Source of the DNA: JACCSI01 sp035575715 | Lineage (GTDB): Bacteria > Acidobacteriota > Vicinamibacteria > Vicinamibacterales > UBA2999 | NCBI GenBank assembly: GCA_035575715.1 | Contig: DATLXN010000006.1 | Location: forward strand, 186,001-250,000 | DNA: 64,000 nucleotides | Direction: 5' to 3' | Shown: positions 1-7,780 of the stretch, piece by piece | Layout of the letters: the number at the start of each line of letters is the position of its first letter | Numbering within the stretch: position 1 is the stretch's first letter | Notes under the pieces: generated by a model | Database searches by the model: none | What the model was told of the DNA's origin: nothing | Seen by the model: only the letters and a program-made list of their open reading frames with translations | Position numbers and translations under genes: made by a program

Positions 1-303
1 TTTGGCTTCAAGGTGCGCGATGTCGATTGCGACTTCCGGCTGATCCGACGGCGCGTCTTCGATGTGGTCCGGCTCGAGAAGAACAGCGGCGTCATCTGTC
101 TCGAGATGATGAAGAAGTTTCACGACGCCGGGTTCCGTGTCGCGGAAGTGCCGGTCCATCACTATCACCGCGCGCACGGCAAGTCGCAGTTCTTCAATTT
201 TCCGAGAATTTTCCGGACCGGTGTTGACGTGTTGCGTTTGTGGTGGAGCCTGGTTGTGCGCAAGGAGCACCTTAAGGGCCGCCGGGAGACCGTCACGGCG
301 TGA
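1..303 (+). CDS. Family 2 glycosyltransferase, C-terminal part (truncated by window edge)
   Basis: The frame is open from base 1 and ends at TGA 301-303, so only about the last 100 residues are present. The fragment resembles the end of dolichol-phosphate-mannose-synthase-like GT-A enzymes: a VRDVDCDFRLIRR segment, an EMMKKFHDAGF segment, the conserved KSQFF stretch, then a basic tail. Such enzymes transfer a sugar from a nucleotide or lipid carrier at the cytoplasmic face of the membrane. It overlaps the next gene by four bases (GTGA), so it is the upstream member of the glycan operon that follows. The donor sugar cannot be told from the fragment. Confidence 0.8.
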   Translation, partial: FGFKVRDVDCDFRLIRRRVFDVVRLEKNSGVICLEMMKKFHDAGFRVAEVPVHHYHRAHGKSQFFNFPRIFRTGVDVLRLWWSLVVRKEHLKGRRETVTA

Positions 304-1322
304 CGATCGGCGATTTCTACCGCGGCCGGCGAGTGATGATCACCGGCGGGCTCGGCTTCATTGGCAGCAATCTCGCGCACCGCCTCGTTGACCTTGGCGC
401 CAACGTGCTGCTGGTCGACTCGTTGATTCCCGATTACGGCGGCAACCTGTTCAACATTGCCGGTATCGAAGATCGCGTGCGGGTCAACGTCGCCGACGTG
501 CGGCAGGCGACGACGATGAATTATCTGGTGCGCGACCGCGAGATCATTTTCAATCTCGCCGGCCAGGTCAGCCACATCGACAGCATGCGCGACCCACACA
601 CCGATCTCGATATCAACTGCCGCAGCCAGCTGACCTTGCTCGAGGCGTGTCGCCACAACAATCCCGACGCCAAGGTGATCTACGCCAGTACCCGGCAGAT
701 CTACGGCAAGCCGGAGTTTCTGCCGGTGACCGAGCAACACCTGGTGCGGCCCACCGACGTCAACGGCATCAATAAGGCTGCCGGCGAGTACTACCATCTG
801 GTTTACAACAACGTCTTCGGCGTCCGCGCGGTGTCGTTGCGGTTGACCAATGTCTACGGGCCGCGGCAGTTGATTCGTCACAACCGGCAGGGCTTCATTG
901 CCTGGTTCCTGCGCCTGGTCCTCGAAAACAAAGAGCTGCAGGTCTTCGGCGACGGCTCGCAGATCCGTGACTTCGTCTACGTCGACGATGCGGTCAACGC
1001 CTTTCTCGCCGCAGGCGTCTGCGATGACTGCAACGGCGAGGTCTTCAATGTCGGCGGCGATGAGCACATCGCGCATCGCGAACTGGTCCAGCTCCTGGTC
1101 GAACTCGCCGGCAGTGGCAGCTATCGCTTTGTCGAATGGCCGGCGGACAAGAAGGCGATCGACATCGGCAGCTTCTACGCCGACTCGAGCCGCTTCAAGC
1201 GCGCGACCGGGTGGACGGCAGAAGTGACGCTGCGCGAAGGCCTGGCCCGGACGCTCGATTACTACCGCGCCCATAGCGACAAGTACCTTACCGATCGATC
1301 CGCACCTGACGCATCCGCATGA
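300..1322 (+). CDS. NAD-dependent epimerase/dehydratase (extended SDR)
   Basis: 340 residues. An N-terminal Rossmann motif GGLGFIGS (residues 16-23) binds NAD(P); the Ser/Thr motif is YASTRQIYG (residues 128-136) and LRLTNVYGPRQ follows, all typical of nucleotide-sugar epimerases and dehydratases. The expected YxxxK catalytic pair reads NGINK (residues 155-159), so the tyrosine is replaced by Asn while the lysine is kept. The GTG start overlaps the previous stop (GTGA), and the stop overlaps the next start (ATGA), placing it inside a tight glycan-precursor operon. The substrate is unknown; a sugar-nucleotide epimerase or dehydratase is the best guess. Confidence 0.85.
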   Translation: MTIGDFYRGRRVMITGGLGFIGSNLAHRLVDLGANVLLVDSLIPDYGGNLFNIAGIEDRVRVNVADVRQATTMNYLVRDREIIFNLAGQVSHIDSMRDPHTDLDINCRSQLTLLEACRHNNPDAKVIYASTRQIYGKPEFLPVTEQHLVRPTDVNGINKAAGEYYHLVYNNVFGVRAVSLRLTNVYGPRQLIRHNRQGFIAWFLRLVLENKELQVFGDGSQIRDFVYVDDAVNAFLAAGVCDDCNGEVFNVGGDEHIAHRELVQLLVELAGSGSYRFVEWPADKKAIDIGSFYADSSRFKRATGWTAEVTLREGLARTLDYYRAHSDKYLTDRSAPDASA

Positions 1323-2404
1323 CTGTCCGCTTCAACGCATTGGTTCCAGGCGACGACGCCGCTGCCGTGAATGCGGCGATTGCGCGAGTCGTCGCCAGCG
1401 GCTGGTTTGTGCTCGGGCCAGAGGTCGAAGCGTTCGAGACGGCTTTCGCCCGCGAGTGCGGCGCGACGCACAGTGTCGGCGTCGGCACCGGCACCGATGC
1501 GATCACGCTGATTCTTCGCGCGCTGGACATCGGCCCCGGCGACGAAGTGATTACCTCGCCGCTGTCCGCGGCGTACTCCGCGCTGGCGATCATGATGGCC
1601 GGGGCGAGACCGGTCTTCGCCGACATCGATCCCGACCGAATGACGATCGATCCCGACGCGATCAGTGCCGCGGTGACCTCGCGCACGCGGGCGATCTTGC
1701 CGGTGCATTTGTATGGCCAGGCGGCCGAGATGGGCGCGATCGAAGCGATCGCCTCGCGACACAGTCTGGCGATCGTCGAGGACGCCTGCCAGGCCCACTT
1801 CGCGACGGCTGACGGACGCCCGGTCGGCACCATCGGCGTCGCCGGCGCGTTCAGTTTTTATCCGACCAAAAACCTTGGTGCGATGGGCGATGGTGGCGCG
1901 GTGATCACCAGTGACGCGTCACTGGCGGCCCGGATCAAGCGTTTGAGAAACGGCGGCCAGACTTCGCGCTATCACCACATCGAACCGGGCGCTAACAGCC
2001 GGCTCGACGAGATGCAGGCGGCGATTCTCAGCGCTCGCCTCCCCTTTTTGCGCGCCTGGACCGAACGGCGGCGCGCCATTGGACACCGCTATCGCACGGC
2101 GCTCAGTGAGGCCGCGTTTCAGCTGCCTGCCGAGCATGACCCCGGCCACGTGTATCACCTGTTTCCGGTGTTGAGCTCGCAACGCGACGCGCTGCAACAA
2201 CATTTAGCGGGCAAGGGGATTGAGACGTTGATTCACTACCCGGTGGCGCTCCCGCAGCAGCCGGCGCTCGCCGCGGCGGACGCGGCCGAATGCCCCGTCG
2301 CCAACCGCGTCTGCAGCCAAGTGCTGTCGCTGCCGATGTATCCTTCACTGTCGGATGCCGCCGTCACCCAGGTGATCGACGCGGCGCGTGCATTCCCCTC
2401 CTGA
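1319..2404 (+). CDS. DegT/DnrJ/EryC1/StrS family PLP aminotransferase
   Basis: 361 residues, the usual length for sugar aminotransferases that add an amino group to a keto-sugar nucleotide. Visible family features are GTGTDAITLILRAL near residue 57, the VEDACQAHFA motif near 153 that packs on PLP, and FSFYPTKNLGAMGDGG, in which Lys184 should form the Schiff base. It starts with ATG overlapping the TGA of the preceding SDR gene, so a keto-sugar made by that enzyme is the likely substrate (inference). The gene ends 10 bases before the next SDR start. Confidence 0.9.
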   Translation: MTVRFNALVPGDDAAAVNAAIARVVASGWFVLGPEVEAFETAFARECGATHSVGVGTGTDAITLILRALDIGPGDEVITSPLSAAYSALAIMMAGARPVFADIDPDRMTIDPDAISAAVTSRTRAILPVHLYGQAAEMGAIEAIASRHSLAIVEDACQAHFATADGRPVGTIGVAGAFSFYPTKNLGAMGDGGAVITSDASLAARIKRLRNGGQTSRYHHIEPGANSRLDEMQAAILSARLPFLRAWTERRRAIGHRYRTALSEAAFQLPAEHDPGHVYHLFPVLSSQRDALQQHLAGKGIETLIHYPVALPQQPALAAADAAECPVANRVCSQVLSLPMYPSLSDAAVTQVIDAARAFPS

Positions 2405-2414
2405 TCGGACCTTC

Positions 2415-3386
2415 ATGCGAATCTTGATTACTGGCGGCGCGGGCTTCATCGGTTCCCATTTATCCGAGGCACTGCTCGACGCCAAGCACGAGGTCTACGT
2501 CCTCGATGATCTGTCGACCGGCTCGATTGACAACATCGCGCATCTCAAGGGCCGCAAAGGTTTCCATTACACGATCGACACGGTGTTCAACGATCCGCTG
2601 GTCGCCGAGATGGTCGATCGTGCGGACGTGATTTTTCATTTCGCAGCGGCGGTCGGTGTGAAATTGATTGTCCAGGAGCCGGTGCACACGATCGAAACCA
2701 ACGTGCATGGCACCGAGGTCATCCTTCGCCACGCCGCCAAGAAGAAGAAGTTGGTGTTTATCGCCTCGACCTCCGAGGTCTACGGCAAGAGCACCGCAGT
2801 GCCGTTTCGCGAAGACGCCGACCTGGTGATGGGGGCGACGACGCGGCATCGCTGGGCGTATGCCTGCAGCAAAGCACTCGACGAATTCCTCGCGCTCGCC
2901 TACTGGAAAGAAAAGAAGCTGCCGGTGATCATTCTGCGCTTCTTCAATACGGTCGGTGAGCGGCAGACCGGCCAGTACGGAATGGTCGTGCCGACGTTTG
3001 TGCGCCAGGCGTTGGCCGGCGAAAGCATCACCGTCTTCGGCGATGGTAATCAATCGCGCAGCTTCACCTACGTTGGCGACGTGGTCGGGGCCCTGCTCAA
3101 GCTGATGGTGGAACCGCGCGCCATCGGCCAGGTGTTCAACATCGGTAATACCGAAGAGGTCTCGATTAATACCCTGGCCGCCAAGATCAAGGCGCACACC
3201 GGCACCACGGCCGAGGTGGTCAAAATTCCTTACGATAAAGCCTACGAAGAAGGCTTTGAAGACATGCCGCGACGGGTGCCGGATCTCGGCAAAATCCACC
3301 AATTAATCGGCTACGAGACCAGGGTGGACCTGGATGAGATCATCGCCCGGGTAGTGGCCGACTGCCGGTCGCGCGCCAGCGTCTGA
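2415..3386 (+). CDS. NAD-dependent nucleotide-sugar epimerase/decarboxylase (SDR)
   Basis: 323 residues from the ATG at 2415, which places the Rossmann motif GGAGFIGSH at residues 7-15; an upstream in-frame GTG at 2388 would add nine residues inside the previous gene and is less likely. Catalytic features are complete: STSEVYGKS, then YACSK as the YxxxK pair, then LRFFNTVGERQ. The whole resembles UDP-glucose 4-epimerase and UDP-glucuronate decarboxylase families. It is the last gene of the glycan operon and is followed at once by a new promoter at 3388-3396. Confidence 0.87.
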   Translation: MRILITGGAGFIGSHLSEALLDAKHEVYVLDDLSTGSIDNIAHLKGRKGFHYTIDTVFNDPLVAEMVDRADVIFHFAAAVGVKLIVQEPVHTIETNVHGTEVILRHAAKKKKLVFIASTSEVYGKSTAVPFREDADLVMGATTRHRWAYACSKALDEFLALAYWKEKKLPVIILRFFNTVGERQTGQYGMVVPTFVRQALAGESITVFGDGNQSRSFTYVGDVVGALLKLMVEPRAIGQVFNIGNTEEVSINTLAAKIKAHTGTTAEVVKIPYDKAYEEGFEDMPRRVPDLGKIHQLIGYETRVDLDEIIARVVADCRSRASV

Positions 3387-3387
3387 A

Positions 3388-3396
3388 TGGTATAAT
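3388..3396 (+). promoter_or_regulatory. Extended -10 promoter (TGGTATAAT)
   Basis: A perfect extended -10 box, TGG followed by TATAAT, lies two bases after the stop of the preceding SDR gene and 21 bases before the ATG at 3418. The same TGN-TANAAT form recurs at several other starts in this window. It should drive the secreted protein gene at 3418. Confidence 0.7.
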
Positions 3397-3417
3397 CGGG
3401 GTTCGCCTGACAATTTG

Positions 3418-4266
3418 ATGATTAACCGCCGCCTGTTTGTAGCCTTGGCTTTGGTGTTGGGCGTTGGGTCGGTTTCTGACGCGCAGCAACTGAAACTCCA
3501 GATCAAAGACGGTCGAGTGACCCTCGACGCGGCTGGTGTCCCAGCACGCCAGATTCTGGCGGAGTGGGCCCGAGTGGGCGGTACCAAGGTGGTCGGCGGT
3601 GACCGCATCAGCGGGACGCCGTTGACTCTCAAGCTGGTCGACATGCCGGAACGCCAGGCGCTCGACATCATCCTGCGAAATGTCGCGGGATTCATGGCGG
3701 CGCCGCGTCAGGCATCGGCCGCGCCGGGGGCGTCGACCTACGACAGGATTTTGATTCTCGCGACGAGTGCGGCGGCGCCAGCCAATGCGGCCGCCGCTCC
3801 GGCACGTCCGAATACACCGGGTAATCCATCCGCCGGGATGCCTGGATCGATGGCCGGGACCCAGCGACGGGTACCTGCACGTCCGCCCAACCTGCCGCCG
3901 TCGCCCGCTGAAGACACGGTCAACGACGAACCGCAACAGGAAGAGGAAGTGGCGGCCGCACCGTCAACGCAACCAGTTTTCACCTTCCCGGCACCACCCG
4001 GCGCAGGTCCGGCCAACCCGGTGTTCGTGCCGGTGAACGGGGCCGGCGGCATTGGTCGCAATGGCCAGCCCGGTCAGGTCACCGCGCCGATGATTACGCT
4101 GCAGCCTAATCCCAATGGCCAGCCGACCATCTACAACTTCGTTCCGACGACCGACGGCACGGCGCCCCCGCCGCAAACGACCGGACCCTTCCAGGTGATT
4201 GGCTCGCCAACGCCCGGCATGATTCAGCAGCCTGGTCAAACCTCGCCCCGCCCACCCGGCGAATAG
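3418..4266 (+). CDS. Secreted protein with STN/secretin-like N-terminal domain and Pro-rich tail
   Basis: 282 residues from ATG 3418; a TTG codon directly before it is an alternative. An N-terminal signal peptide (MINRR, hydrophobic core, cleavage near SVSDAQ) is followed by about 80 residues resembling an STN or short secretin N-domain (DAAGVPARQILAEWARVGG, then MPERQALDIILRNVAG). From about residue 105 the protein is low-complexity and rich in Pro, Ala, Gly, Asn and Gln, probably a disordered periplasmic linker. It has its own promoter. No secretin channel gene is adjacent, so its partner is unknown; function is not assigned. Confidence 0.7.
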   Translation: MINRRLFVALALVLGVGSVSDAQQLKLQIKDGRVTLDAAGVPARQILAEWARVGGTKVVGGDRISGTPLTLKLVDMPERQALDIILRNVAGFMAAPRQASAAPGASTYDRILILATSAAAPANAAAAPARPNTPGNPSAGMPGSMAGTQRRVPARPPNLPPSPAEDTVNDEPQQEEEVAAAPSTQPVFTFPAPPGAGPANPVFVPVNGAGGIGRNGQPGQVTAPMITLQPNPNGQPTIYNFVPTTDGTAPPPQTTGPFQVIGSPTPGMIQQPGQTSPRPPGE

Positions 4267-4323
4267 TCGCTCACCGCTACAAGCAGCGTCAGTCTGACCG
4301 GCGCGAGGCGGCAATCGTCGCCC

Positions 4324-4332
4324 TGCTAGAAT
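4324..4332 (+). promoter_or_regulatory. Extended -10 promoter (TGCTAGAAT)
   Basis: TGC followed by TAGAAT, 30 bases upstream of the ATG at 4363. It has the same extended -10 layout as the promoter at 3388 and suggests separate transcription of the GNAT gene. No convincing -35 box was seen. Confidence 0.5.
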
Positions 4333-4362
4333 CACCATCACCACGCATCGCCGTGGCCAGTG

Positions 4363-5403
4363 ATGCCGGACATCGACCACTACCGCCCCGACGATCGCCG
4401 GGGCGTCGAACAACTCTATCGCCGCACCTTCGGCACGCAGGCCGCTGACGCGGTTCGCCTTCGCTGGGATTGGCTGCGGCGCAATCCCGCCAATCCTGCC
4501 TCTGAGCCGCCGTACTTGATCGTCCGCGAAGGACCGACTGTCATTGCCGCAGCGCCGGTGACACCCGTGCGCGTCAGCATCCGCGGATTGGATTCCGAAG
4601 GAGCGTGGTCGACCGACCCGCTGGTCGTGACCGAACGGCAACGACAAGGCCTGGGCGAGGAACTGTTGCGCGCCTGGGATCGTCAGTCGGGCGTCGCGCT
4701 TGGCGTCAACCTGTCGGAAGGCACCCGCTTTCTTCTCAACAAGATTCGCTGGCCCAAGCCGGTCACCGTGCCCTGCCTGGTCAAGCCACTCAGCCGGCGC
4801 GCGCTGCGCATTGCGACGTGGCCACTGGCGGTCAACCGCCTCGTGTCGGTCCTGGCGCTGCCAATGGTGCTGGTGGTCGCGCGAGCGCGGCCGCTGCGCG
4901 AACAGGTGGAAACCGTGCGCCGGTTTGATCGCGACGTCGATCGCCTGTGGGAACGGATTGCCCCGCAACTTGACCTCGCGGTGCGGCGAGACGCGGCCTA
5001 TCTCAATTGGAAGTTCATTGAGCCGCCGCACGTACGCTATTCGGTCGCCGTGCTACGCCGCGACGAGGAGCTGCACGGCTACGCCGTCTATCGGCATCTG
5101 CGCGAGCCGCAGGGGCGGGTCACGCAGATCGTCGACTTTATGGTCGACCCGTCGGATGAGCGCGGACTGAAAACGCTCCTGCGCTGGGTCGATCGTGAAG
5201 CGCGCGCCGAGGATTCCGACAAGATTCGCTGCTACGTGCAACATGCGAAGTTCCGGCGCGTGCTGCGCCGCTCGGGATACTTCGTGGTCAAATCAAACGT
5301 GGTGTTGAGCGCCAAGGTCAACGCCGTGCAGGTGCCGCCGGATTTCTACGAGCGCGCCGATGGGTGGCATTTCACCTGGGGTGATGGGGAGCTGGATCAT
5401 TAG
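4363..5403 (+). CDS. GNAT family N-acetyltransferase
   Basis: 346 residues from ATG 4363 (a GTG lies one codon before). The N-terminal half carries the GNAT acetyl-CoA loop RQRQGLGEELL near residue 88, matching R/QxxGxG/A, preceded by the beta-4 strand. The length suggests two GNAT-like folds or a long C-terminal extension, as in proteins acting on cell-surface or peptidoglycan substrates. Its position after a glycan gene cluster fits a sugar or lipid acylation role, but the substrate is not shown by the sequence. A heptamer repeat begins just beyond its stop. Confidence 0.7.
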   Translation: MPDIDHYRPDDRRGVEQLYRRTFGTQAADAVRLRWDWLRRNPANPASEPPYLIVREGPTVIAAAPVTPVRVSIRGLDSEGAWSTDPLVVTERQRQGLGEELLRAWDRQSGVALGVNLSEGTRFLLNKIRWPKPVTVPCLVKPLSRRALRIATWPLAVNRLVSVLALPMVLVVARARPLREQVETVRRFDRDVDRLWERIAPQLDLAVRRDAAYLNWKFIEPPHVRYSVAVLRRDEELHGYAVYRHLREPQGRVTQIVDFMVDPSDERGLKTLLRWVDREARAEDSDKIRCYVQHAKFRRVLRRSGYFVVKSNVVLSAKVNAVQVPPDFYERADGWHFTWGDGELDH

Positions 5404-5415
5404 AAAGCAGGCCCC

Positions 5416-5471
5416 CGACGACCGACCACCGACGACCGACGACCGACGACCGACGACCGACGACCGACGAC
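5416..5471 (+). repeat. Heptamer tandem repeat, eight CGACGAC units
   Basis: Eight back-to-back 7-base units fill the gap between the GNAT gene and the yqeY ribosome binding site; all are CGACGAC except the second (CGACCAC). The same unit recurs in a shorter array at 8981-9008. The array ends 11 bases before the yqeY start codon, so it forms the 5' leader of that gene or the 3' end of the previous transcript. Confidence 0.95.
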
Positions 5472-5482
5472 AATAAGGACAT

Positions 5483-5929
5483 ATGTCACTAGAACAGCAG
5501 ATCACCGCCGATATCGGCACCGCCATGAAGGCCAAAGATGCGACGCGTTTGACAACGTTGCGGATGCTCAAGGCGGCGTTGATGAATAAAGGCGTCGAGA
5601 AGAATCGTGCGCTCGAAGGCGCCGAGGAGCTGCAGGTCTTGTCGAGCCTGGTCAAGCAGCGTCGCGATTCGATTGAACAGTTCACCGCCGGCGGGCGTCA
5701 GGATTTGGCCGACAAGGAACAGTCCGAAATCGTCATCCTCGAAACATATCTGCCACCGTCAGTCAGCGCCGACGACCTCCAACGCGCGGTCGCGCAGGCG
5801 GTGATCGAGACCGCGGCGACGACCCAGAAGGACATGGGCAAAGTGATGAAGGCGGTGATGGTGATTTTGGCCGGCAAAACCGTGGACGGGAAGAAGGTCA
5901 ATGAACTGGTCCGGGCCAAGCTGTCCTGA
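5483..5929 (+). CDS. GatB/YqeY domain protein
   Basis: 148 residues, the normal size for stand-alone YqeY proteins, which resemble the tRNA-binding tail domain of the GatB amidotransferase subunit. Typical features are an N-terminal helix MSLEQQITADIGTAMKAKD, the LRMLKAALMNK helix, the EQSEIVILETYLPP segment in the middle, and a GKVMKAVM helix near the end. The ATG at 5483 is preceded by AAGGA at good spacing. The exact cellular role of YqeY is not established. A rho-independent terminator lies about 120 bases downstream. Confidence 0.88.
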   Translation: MSLEQQITADIGTAMKAKDATRLTTLRMLKAALMNKGVEKNRALEGAEELQVLSSLVKQRRDSIEQFTAGGRQDLADKEQSEIVILETYLPPSVSADDLQRAVAQAVIETAATTQKDMGKVMKAVMVILAGKTVDGKKVNELVRAKLS

Positions 5930-5949
5930 TCTTCGTCACCGAGTCCATC

Positions 5950-6047
5950 ACGGCTGCTTTATTTTGTGAAAAAGGACGTCAAACATTTCGGCTAGTTCCA
6001 CCGTCTATAACTTTGAAAGGCCTAGTCAGCCTCTCACCATCCTCCTT
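5950..6047 (+). other. AT-richer intergenic stretch, possible small RNA with anti-SD sequence
   Basis: The gap between yqeY and the terminator at 6048 is clearly less G+C-rich than its surroundings and has no credible ORF. It holds a possible -10 box TATAAC at 6006-6011 and, just before the terminator, CCTCCTTT (6041-6048), which is complementary to Shine-Dalgarno sequences. A short transcript of about 70 bases from around 6018 to the terminator is possible. No -35 box or known RNA family was recognised, so this could equally be the 3' untranslated region of yqeY. Confidence 0.3.
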
Positions 6048-6082
6048 TAGGGCTTCTGTCACTCGGCAGAAGCCCTACTTTT
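6048..6082 (+). terminator. Rho-independent terminator
   Basis: An 11-bp perfect stem (TAGGGCTTCTG at 6048-6058 with CAGAAGCCCTA at 6067-6077), an 8-base loop and a short T run (CTTTTAT). It ends the yqeY transcript or a small RNA located between 5950 and here. Confidence 0.88.
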
Positions 6083-6084
6083 AT

Positions 6085-6138
6085 CCGCAGATTACGCAGA
6101 TTACGCGGATTCGCAGATTGGGCAGACCGCGCAGATTC
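6085..6138 (+). repeat. Degenerate 9-base tandem repeat (CGCAGATTA type)
   Basis: Starts with two exact CGCAGATTA units and continues with decaying copies (CGCGGATT, CGCAGATTG, CAGACCG, CGCAGATTC). It lies between the terminator at 6048-6082 and the murJ start at 6185. The unit is related to the CACAGATTA repeats at 22.6 and 28.3 kb. Confidence 0.8.
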
Positions 6139-6184
6139 ATCGCCGGGCGATCTGATAGCCGCGTGTTACCCTGACGGGCACCCG

Positions 6185-7780
6185 ATGTCCGACGCTGCTC
6201 CCCGCCTGGCCCGATCCGCGGGGTTGTTTGGCTTGGCGACGATGGCCAGCCGCGTTCTGGGCCTTGCCCGCGACCAGGTGCTGGCCTATTACTTTGGTGC
6301 CGGCGACGCGATGGACGCGTTCCGCGTCGCATTCCGCATCCCCAATCTCGTTCGTGACCTGTTCGCCGAAGGCGCGATGAGTGCGGCGTTTGTTCCCACC
6401 TTCACCAGAGAACTGACCACCGGCGGCAAGGGCCGCGCCTTTGCGCTGGCCAACTCGGTGATCACCGCCCTGCTGCTGATCACCGGCCTGCTGGTCGTCC
6501 TCGGCATCGTGTTCGCCGAGCCCCTGGTGCGGTCCTACGCAGAGGATTTCGCGGACGTCCCGGGGAAGCTCGAACTGACCGTCTATCTCGCGCGGATCAT
6601 GATCCCGTTCCTGATGCTCGTCGCGGTCGCGGCGGTGTTCATGGGCATGCTCAACTCGATGGGGCACTTCTTTATCCCGGCCCTGTCGCCGGCGATGTTC
6701 AACGTTGCCACCATCGTGATTACCGTCGGCTTGATGCCGCTGTCCCAGCGTTGGTTCGCGGTCCAACCGATCGTGCTGGTCGCGGTGGCGACCATCGTGG
6801 GAGGCCTGGGCCAGTTGCTGATCCAGTGGTTTCCGCTCCGCCGCGAAGCCTTTCACTATCGCCCGTCGCTCAACCTGAAAGATCCGGCACTCGGCCGCGT
6901 CCTGATGCTGATGGGGCCTGGCACGATCGGCATGGCGGCGACGCAGATCAATGTGCTGGTCAACACCCAGTTTGCCGCCGGCGAAGGCACCGGGGCGATT
7001 TCCTGGCTCGATTACGCCTTCCGTCTGATGTATCTGCCGATCGGATTGTTCGGTGTGTCGATCGCCGCGGCATCGACACCCGCATTGTCGCGCCTTGCGG
7101 CCGCGTCGGACACGGTGCAGATGCGCTCAACGATCGCGTCAGCAATGGGGCTGATGCTGGCACTCAACATCCCGGCGACGCTGGGATTAATTGTGCTCGC
7201 CGAGCCGATCATCGCGTTGATTTTCGAGCATGGACGTTTCACCAGTCGCGACACCGCGGCGACCGCACTGGCGCTGCAGTATTACGCGATCGGCCTGGTT
7301 GGATATTCGATTGTCCGGATCGTGTCCCCGGCGTTCTACGCGCTGCACAAAAGCCGCATCCCGGTGATCGCCAGCATTTCGTCGGTGATCGCCAATGTGC
7401 TGCTCAATCTGATCCTGGTCAAGGTGATGGGCTACGCCGGACTCGCGCTTGGTACGTCGCTCGCGGCGATCCTCAACGCCACGATTCAGTTTGTCTGGCT
7501 GCGGCGCGAACTGGGTGGCATTCAAGCGGGACAAGTCGCTGTGACGTTTGCTAAAGTGCTCGCCGCCGCGATCCCGATGGCCGCGGCCGCCTGGTTTTCA
7601 CAAATGTGGCTGCTCGGCTTCTTTCCGGGCGATGCGATTGCTCTTCGCGCATTGCGGGTGCTCGCCTCGATCGTCATTGCGCTCGCGGTGCTGAGCGCGA
7701 GTGCATGGGTCCTGCGCGTCCGCGAGTTTCAAGACGCATATGACGTGGTTGGACGCCGGCTAGGACGGTTGCGGCGATGA
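6185..7780 (+). CDS. murJ: Lipid II flippase MurJ
   Basis: 531 residues with about fourteen hydrophobic segments, matching the MOP-superfamily flippase MurJ (MviN) that moves lipid II across the cytoplasmic membrane for peptidoglycan synthesis. Typical early motifs are ASRVLGLARDQVLAYYFGAG (residues 20-39) and FRIPNLVRDLFAEGAMSAAF, and later a conserved FEHGRFTSRDT loop. It starts at ATG 6185 downstream of a 9-base repeat array. Its stop overlaps the start of the following MFS gene (ATGA), so the two are co-transcribed, although a functional link is not evident. Confidence 0.93.
   Translation: MSDAAPRLARSAGLFGLATMASRVLGLARDQVLAYYFGAGDAMDAFRVAFRIPNLVRDLFAEGAMSAAFVPTFTRELTTGGKGRAFALANSVITALLLITGLLVVLGIVFAEPLVRSYAEDFADVPGKLELTVYLARIMIPFLMLVAVAAVFMGMLNSMGHFFIPALSPAMFNVATIVITVGLMPLSQRWFAVQPIVLVAVATIVGGLGQLLIQWFPLRREAFHYRPSLNLKDPALGRVLMLMGPGTIGMAATQINVLVNTQFAAGEGTGAISWLDYAFRLMYLPIGLFGVSIAAASTPALSRLAAASDTVQMRSTIASAMGLMLALNIPATLGLIVLAEPIIALIFEHGRFTSRDTAATALALQYYAIGLVGYSIVRIVSPAFYALHKSRIPVIASISSVIANVLLNLILVKVMGYAGLALGTSLAAILNATIQFVWLRRELGGIQAGQVAVTFAKVLAAAIPMAAAAWFSQMWLLGFFPGDAIALRALRVLASIVIALAVLSASAWVLRVREFQDAYDVVGRRLGRLRR

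Noticed and set aside
165..1274. 369-codon minus-strand open frame opposite the first SDR gene
   Set aside because: The plus strand encodes a clear SDR with cofactor motif and operon overlaps on both sides; the antisense frame has no family features.
2460..3302. 280-codon minus-strand open frame opposite the second SDR gene
   Set aside because: Antisense shadow of an enzyme with complete SDR motifs; no known pattern in its product.
5416..5471. CRISPR array
   Set aside because: The units are 7-base tandem copies without spacers and no cas gene is present.
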